Shown here piece by piece: positions 59,058 to 64,000 of a stretch of DNA of 64,000 nucleotides. Location: contig JAMWFC010000051.1 in assembly GCA_027475525.1 (NCBI GenBank), forward strand, positions 1,935,205 to 1,999,204, read 5' to 3'. The stretch's first letter is position 1; each line of letters begins with the position of its first letter. The position numbers and the translations under genes are program-made. This DNA is from Macrolepiota albuminosa (lineage: Eukaryota; Basidiomycota; Agaricomycetes; Agaricales; Agaricaceae). Below the pieces are notes generated by a model. The model had not been told where the DNA came from. It made no database searches and saw only the letters and a program-made list of their open reading frames with translations.

Positions 59058-62000
59058 TCATGAGCCACTCTTGTGTGCAGCCTGTACTAGTTCCTTCCTC
59101 GACTTGTAAAAGTCAGAGAATGATAACCTTACGCCGAGGAAACGAGAATCAAGGTCAGAGTGAACCTGCAAATGGTGCACAATCGTTTGTGCACGCTCTG
59201 TGAACGCAGAACCATACTCCTTCAATCTTTCGAGCAGGCCAGACAATGACGTGTCTTTGTCGGGCTGATCATGACGAATTCGGCCAGTGTGAACCCCCTA
59301 AAAAGATGTCAGCTGGCCAAAAGTTTGTGCAAGCAAATGTGCATACCCGTTGGGCATCCAGCTCTGCGTCACGCCGTGATGATTCACTTAGGCAATAATT
59401 ATAAAAGTTGTCCTGTAAAAAATCCATGAGCATATACTCAGTTCAATATCTTTTAAGAGATATGTATACCACTGCCTCCCGGTATTGTAGAATCGTTGAG
59501 AAGATCTCTTTAACTTGGCTCAGAATCATCTCCTTGTTTTGCCATCAGTCAAAAAACGATTTTTTCGTCCATGTGAAGCAACAGACCTCCTTCCCAGCCT
59601 TTGAGCTCAGTAGCAGCACTTTCCTTGCCATTCGATCCAGGTAGGATTGATGAGCATCTAGAAGTGCATCCAAATCTCCTTCTCTCTTGTTCAGAAAATC
59701 GGTCAAGATCTTCCATGAGCATTCAATAACCTCCAAGTGACAATGTGCCTGCATCTGGCGGATGAAATGAATCATCTCCGTCATGACAATCCGGACCTTA
59801 TGCCATTCGATTTCCAGCTCTTTGAATCGCAGTGAGTAAGGAATTACATCACAGCTGTACAAGGCCCGTACCTGGAACACGGAGGAAATTTCGCGTGCCG
59901 CCGACTATTCTTAGCCAGCCAGCATTCAGCGCTGTTTCGATACGTTTCATCTGCCAAAGATGTCTGAAAAGTTTGAGGTATGTTTCCATAGAGACTGGAT
60001 CAAGCACGGTATCAATCGGGGCGTCAACTTTATATTCCAAAGTGAAAACGTCCCAGCCTATCTCGCCATGTGAGTACTCAAGCATTCGGGCATCGAGTCG
60101 TCGCCGGACGTCCAATGGATCATGAATAGCATTGGATGAGCGCAAAGCAGTGTCTAGATGAGCCGTCAAGTTATGGCGGTATAAAGTGTTGGCTGGCCGT
60201 GCTAGACTGGTTCTACACAAAAACATTAGTCAATGATATTGTTCAGAGATTATTGGCCTGGTGTTACCCCAGTGCCTCCATGAGCCTATCTGCAAAATCA
60301 CCATGTCCTAATAACAAATAGTTCTTAAGGGCCAAAAGGTGATCTAGTAGCCTGAATTTTCCGATGAAAACTTCGAATAATCGTTGGCTAGCGACTTGAT
60401 ATGCAGCATCTATAGACCGTTCAAGGCCCGATATATCGCTGTACTTCAAAACTATTCATAAATCAGCCTTTTTGAAAGAGCACTAGAACGATTGACTTAC
60501 TACCCCCAGTATCACTCATCTTTTCGCGAGTAATAACCCAGTCACCATCGTGACAACTATACCGGATGAAATTCAAGCTTTTTCCAGTCGAAAAAATCTG
60601 ACATATTGACAAATTGTTAGCAAAATCCTTGAATCCTTGAACCATGCATTTCCACTGGGCATACTTTTCGTCCAAAGGCCTCCCCTACAAACAAGGGAAG
60701 CATCTCCTCTCTGAATTGATATTTGGTTTCCCACAATTTAAGACCATTTTCCCTCAATCCCAACATATCATCCGTAATCCCGCCGAACGCTCCATCAATT
60801 GAAGGCTGGCCTATCCCGCCTGCCAAGGGAGAAGGGTGTACAAATTGAACTTGTGTCATAGATTCGTCCAACGTAACGAAGAACTCTGCAAACGGATCAT
60901 AGAGTTCCCCCGAAAAAAGCCACTTGTGAAGAGTGGCAAAGAAAGGCTTTGACACCTGTAACTTATGTTTCAGGTTCCATGATGTGGAATGTTTGAGAAA
61001 AGGACGAACCTCTTCCAGCAATTGATCAGTGAATTTGCGAACGAAAGGGTCACCGTTGTCAGCGTACCCATGTATGAGATTGACAAGGGCGCCACCATGT
61101 GTGTCTTGTTACCCATGTCACAATATGAGTGCAATTGGAACATGAACACTGACCTCGGGCAGCTTCAACGCAAACACTCATCATTCGCATGCGCAGTCTC
61201 CAGTCATTAATCCACACGTCTAGCCTTCGCAAAGTCAAGATTGAGGTTTCATCACTATCAGGGGCAGCAGCGTCGAACGATATCGCCTTTTCTGACCGTG
61301 TTGTATGTAAAGCCATCTGTGATTCAAGGATGGCAATCAGTCGGTAATATTGTGTGAGCTGCGCTTGTAGATGATGGCAAAGGCTTTGCTTGATCATGCC
61401 AACAGCTGTGGCTGCCTCAGTCTCTCGTACATATGACTCTACACGGATGTAAAGGTATCCCACTTCTGATAGTGAATGAATGAGAGCTTTTGTTGGAGCT
61501 GCTATATTGTATTCCTGTAGGTAAGTTGAGGGTCAGTGAACAGCACAGTCGAGTACTATTGAACGCACCGAATCATCAACAAAAACAAGCGTACTGTCTA
61601 TGTTCGAGTCCTTTTGAGAAGAGAATCGGATATATTTTCCGGAAATTCCTTGTAGCAGATACAGCGCATCGCGGATAAGGAGCTGTTCGGAGAGCTGTGC
61701 AAGGCCTAAAGATTGTCGTTAAAATAAGCAAACGGAAGAATGATTTAACAAGGAAAACACCATTCTTGGCTCGATAATCTTTTAATAGTTCGGCTTTCGA
61801 TCTTCCTCGGGGGATTGGTGTTCGAGGAGGGGCACGACCATTGAGATTGGGAGTTTTCGATTGTCGTAATGGTGGAGGAGGGGCTAATGATGGTAAGAAA
61901 GACGTCGAGGATTGCGCTTTAGCTGAGGTTGCGAGGCTCAAGAGAAACAACACTGAAGCATGTTTTCTTGACAGCACAGGCTACGAAGGTCACCTTCAAG

Positions 62001-62384
62001 ACTTGACAAACAGCAAAGGGTTTACCTGATCGAGGAGCCGCGAGAGCAAATTCGTGAATTTAAAGGAGTCAGCACGTGGAGAAGCCTGAAGTACTATGAT
62101 TCAAGTCGAATCAGTACAAGCTAACTGGACCACCCGAGCCTTGACCCTTACAATGTCGTTGAACTTGATCAGAAAGATGACCCAGGTCAGGTTCTTGATT
62201 CTGGCCAACGTGACTGGAACCTCAGGGTTACTCTGGGTACAAATGAGAAGGTCTATCGGTCCGCCTACCTTGTCAAGATGTCGTGGCAATGAGAAACGAG
62301 CTCATCTCGAAGGGTGCGATTGTCTCTCGCCGACGGAACCACAGAGGACACGAGAGACTCAAGAGAAGATACCAGAGCCGTCAT
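59058..62384 (-). CDS. Gamma-tubulin complex component 3 (Spc98/Alp6)
   Basis: Core subunit of the gamma-tubulin complex that nucleates microtubules at spindle pole bodies. The start MTALVSSLESLVSSVVPSAR at 62384 is followed by two exons joined in frame (HDILTRLLHVLTPLN, then RKHASVLFLLSLATSAKAQS). A Pro-rich linker (LAPPPPLRQSKTPNLNGRAP) leads into the GRIP1 part (LLIRDALYLLQGISGKYIRF, VESYVRETEAATAVGMIKQS, LLEEVRPFLKHSTS after splicing, KPFFATLHKWLFSGELYDPF). This continues with KYQFREEMLPLFVGEAFGRK and STGKSLNFIRYSC. The GRIP2 part (LKNYLLLGHGDFADRLMEAL, HGEIGWDVFTLEYKVDAPID, LWQMKRIETALNAGWL) ends with FSDFYKSRKELVQAAHKSG. The KPFFATLHKW and FVGEAFGRK blocks point to GCP3 rather than GCP2. 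About 850 residues and some 14 introns. Two CACGTG boxes lie upstream. Confidence 0.9.
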
Positions 62385-63368
62385 CCTCGTGAGATACAGA
62401 GATAGCCGTTGAGTGATTGGCCAAAAGTCGGAATGGTAAGGAAAGATGCCAAAATTCGAACACGCTGCCGGGAGACGCGTCTATTCGGTCACGTGAGATT
62501 AAGCCGTGCCGTGACAATTTTGTACTGCGGTCACGTGATATGCACCATATACTTACTTTTCGCATCGTAAGTAACTCCTGCCGAGCCCTTAGCTACAGTG
62601 AGTATTGATCTCTGCGACTGAGTACGCTTAATATATCTGTTCTCTGTCCCTGGCAAACACCAGTGAGCTTGTCGCTTGCTGCCACTAGTGCTGTACAGTG
62701 GACAACACGTAGCTCCAATATATAAACCTATTATCGAGCACTTAATGTGATAGCTACTTTTCCTTCTTCAAAGCCGACACGGAAAGATAACAGCTAAAGC
62801 CAGGATATAATCATAGGAAAGGCATAGAAGGACACTACCGAACACTTTACAGTACTATTTTGGACTAGCATGAAAGCTACTCCCGCCTCTTTAGCTCAAT
62901 AGCGCAGCTTGCTGGCGGCTAAAATACAACCAGTTCATTCATTCTATCCTTAGAATGACCTGACGGTGAACGTCACATTTGGCCACAGGCCATCGGCTCG
63001 AGAGAAGCCCTCAAAACCCACAATCCTTCACATGAAGCTGATTTCGCATTGAATTGCACACACGGATAGGCCATATGTCTATGAATTGGAGGCCATGCCG
63101 GCGAACTCTGGCTCAAGCACTTTAATACATGTTAAAAATTACATGATTGAAGTTTTGAAGCTTTGAGAAATTCATACAAAAAGTTGTGACAACCATAGAG
63201 TTTCAACTTCCACCAGCTACTATGACAACTTTGACTGCATATGCTTATATCTTGAGTAAGAGATCACATTTTACTTTCTAAATAACAGACAATTACGTTT
63301 CCCGTTAAACTCTCATGCAACAAAATATGTATTTGACGTCCAATATGATTAAAGCGAATCATAAACGA
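62385..63368. other. Intergenic region, about 980 bp, with two TCACGTGA boxes near the GCP3 start
   Basis: The GCP3 promoter contains two copies of GGTCACGTGA (CACGTG at 62490-62495 and 62532-62537), 42 bp apart. The rest, up to the TCTP stop, is AT-rich and holds no coding frame. A TAGCTCAAT string near 62892 resembles a tRNA A box but has no matching B box. No repeat was recognised. Confidence 0.5.
62490..62537. promoter_or_regulatory. Paired TCACGTGA elements in the GCP3 promoter
   Basis: Two identical GGTCACGTGA decamers, 106 and 148 bp upstream of the GCP3 start. The core fits a Cbf1-type bHLH site (RTCACRTG). Regulation of GCP3 by such a factor is inference. Confidence 0.45.
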
Positions 63369-64000
63369 TCAGAGTTTCACCTCTTTGAGGCCATCTTTCC
63401 AGAATGTGAAGTATGCTAATAAAAAAGTCAACAAGTGAGAAAGAAAAAGAAGACTTGGAATGAAACATACGTGTGACACCATCCTCCTGGATGAAATGAG
63501 AATTGATAAGTGATTGGCATAACGAGGAGAGGGATTGACATACACGATAGTTAAGAAGGCCAACCATGCCTTCAGCGTCCATATTTTCTCCTGTATACTG
63601 TCGATATACACGATGGTCAAATGTACATTCCTTCAACGCTATCACCATAGGCTTACAAATTCATAGTCCTTGAAGTTCGCAACAATCTTCTTGGCGTACG
63701 CTTGAGCACCCTTCTCAAAAGCTTCGCGCCTTTCCTCAGGCAGCTTTTCCTTTAGGGCCTTCATGTAGCCCTGAAAAATGATCAGTTGATCGCGCATATA
63801 CTACGATGGCGACACTTGCTTTAAGATACGTGAGATACGATTTCTTGTCGAACGAGGTCGACTGCAGACGGAACGAGTGTACAACGTTGTTCACTTGGGT
63901 TGCACCATCCTCGAGGGCTTCTTCTGTTTCCTCAGCAGACGGGTTGGCACCTGTATGCAAGTCAGCAGAAGGATACACATATGACCCACGAAGGGGAGAA
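63369..64000 (-). CDS. TMA19: Translationally controlled tumour protein homologue, 5' end outside window
   Basis: A small abundant cytosolic protein linked to ribosomes and growth control. The visible exons, read on the minus strand, are GANPSAEETEEALEDGATQV followed by NNVVHSFRLQSTSFDKKSYL, then the part after an intron ending GYMKALKEKLPEERREAFEK, and GAQAYAKKIVANFKDYEFYT. GENMDAEGMVGLLNYR follows, with the family's TCTP-2 type signature, then a tiny exon EDGVT and the last exon YFTFWKDGLKEVKL with the stop at 63369-63371. The N-terminal exons (about 50 residues) lie beyond the window end. Introns are 50-60 bp and contain the usual acceptors. Nothing is truncated apart from the window edge. 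Confidence 0.93.

Noticed and set aside
61900..62100. Alternative GCP3 N-terminal frame reading SFKFTNLLSRLLDQ
   Set aside because: It looks plausible but has no start codon or matching splice phase. The frame RLLHVLTPLN ... RKHASVL fits both neighbouring introns.
62881..62930. tRNA-like sequence with an A-box-like TAGCTCAAT
   Set aside because: No B box (GTTCGANTC) follows at the right distance and no cloverleaf stems can be formed; only a short TTTAGC/GCTAAA inverted repeat is seen.

Overview
This window is a dense, intron-rich chromosome segment of a filamentous basidiomycete, most likely a mushroom-forming agaricomycete. Nearly every gene is cut by many introns of about 45-65 bp with GT...AG ends. 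Genes lie close together on both strands. The families present fit this group: a CipC-like small protein, a Cot1/Cbk1 NDR kinase, verprolin, a GCP3 with fungal exon structure, and several agaricomycete-type proteins of unknown function. No prokaryotic, organellar or rRNA sequence is visible.

Layout: 0-16 kb holds the end of a Lec1-like PX/DUF3818 protein (+), SPB4 RNA helicase (-), NDR kinase (-), an unknown Ser/Pro-rich protein (-), a PDK/BCKDK-type mitochondrial kinase (-), MED20 (-), ORC4 (+) and an unknown membrane protein (-). 16-23 kb holds a CipC-like gene (-), a patatin-type triacylglycerol lipase (+) and a PUB-domain gene (+). 22.8-28.4 kb is the accessory part: a CpG-depleted, gene-free block of about 1 kb, then a conserved gene (24358-28395, -) whose coding sequence is split by a complete 1.8-kb LTR retrotransposon that carries only gag. 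28.7-41 kb holds CSN4 (+), a Ctk1/CDK12-like kinase (-), a DCAF-like WD40 protein (-), vacuolar protease PEP4 (-) and a BRD8-like bromodomain protein (+). 41.4-53.1 kb is one giant gene, TRA1 (-). 53.6-64 kb holds a polytopic membrane protein (+), verprolin (+, only 37 bp downstream of the previous stop), protein disulfide isomerase (+), gamma-tubulin complex GCP3 (-) and a partial TCTP (-).

Most genes are housekeeping: transcription and chromatin (MED20, CTK1, TRA1, bromodomain protein), replication (ORC4), ribosome biogenesis (SPB4), protein turnover (CSN4, DCAF, PEP4), cell polarity and cytoskeleton (NDR kinase, verprolin, GCP3), the secretory pathway (PDI) and lipid or carbon metabolism (lipase, PDK). 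TRA1 and the BRD8-like gene, likely partners in the NuA4 acetyltransferase, lie tail to tail.

The most notable results are these. (1) A structurally perfect, apparently very young, gag-only copia-type element (identical 299-bp LTRs, 5-bp target duplication, initiator-Met half-tRNA primer site, polypurine tract) interrupts a conserved gene whose lost C-terminal exons can still be read on the far side. (2) Six exact tandem duplications all have a period of exactly 77 bp. One breaks TRA1 and removing it restores the frame, so these look like uncollapsed k=77 assembly overlaps rather than biology. (3) There are two candidate GC-AG introns, an intron splitting the same codon in both PDI active sites, a possible bicistronic gene pair, and CACGTG boxes in many of the promoters.
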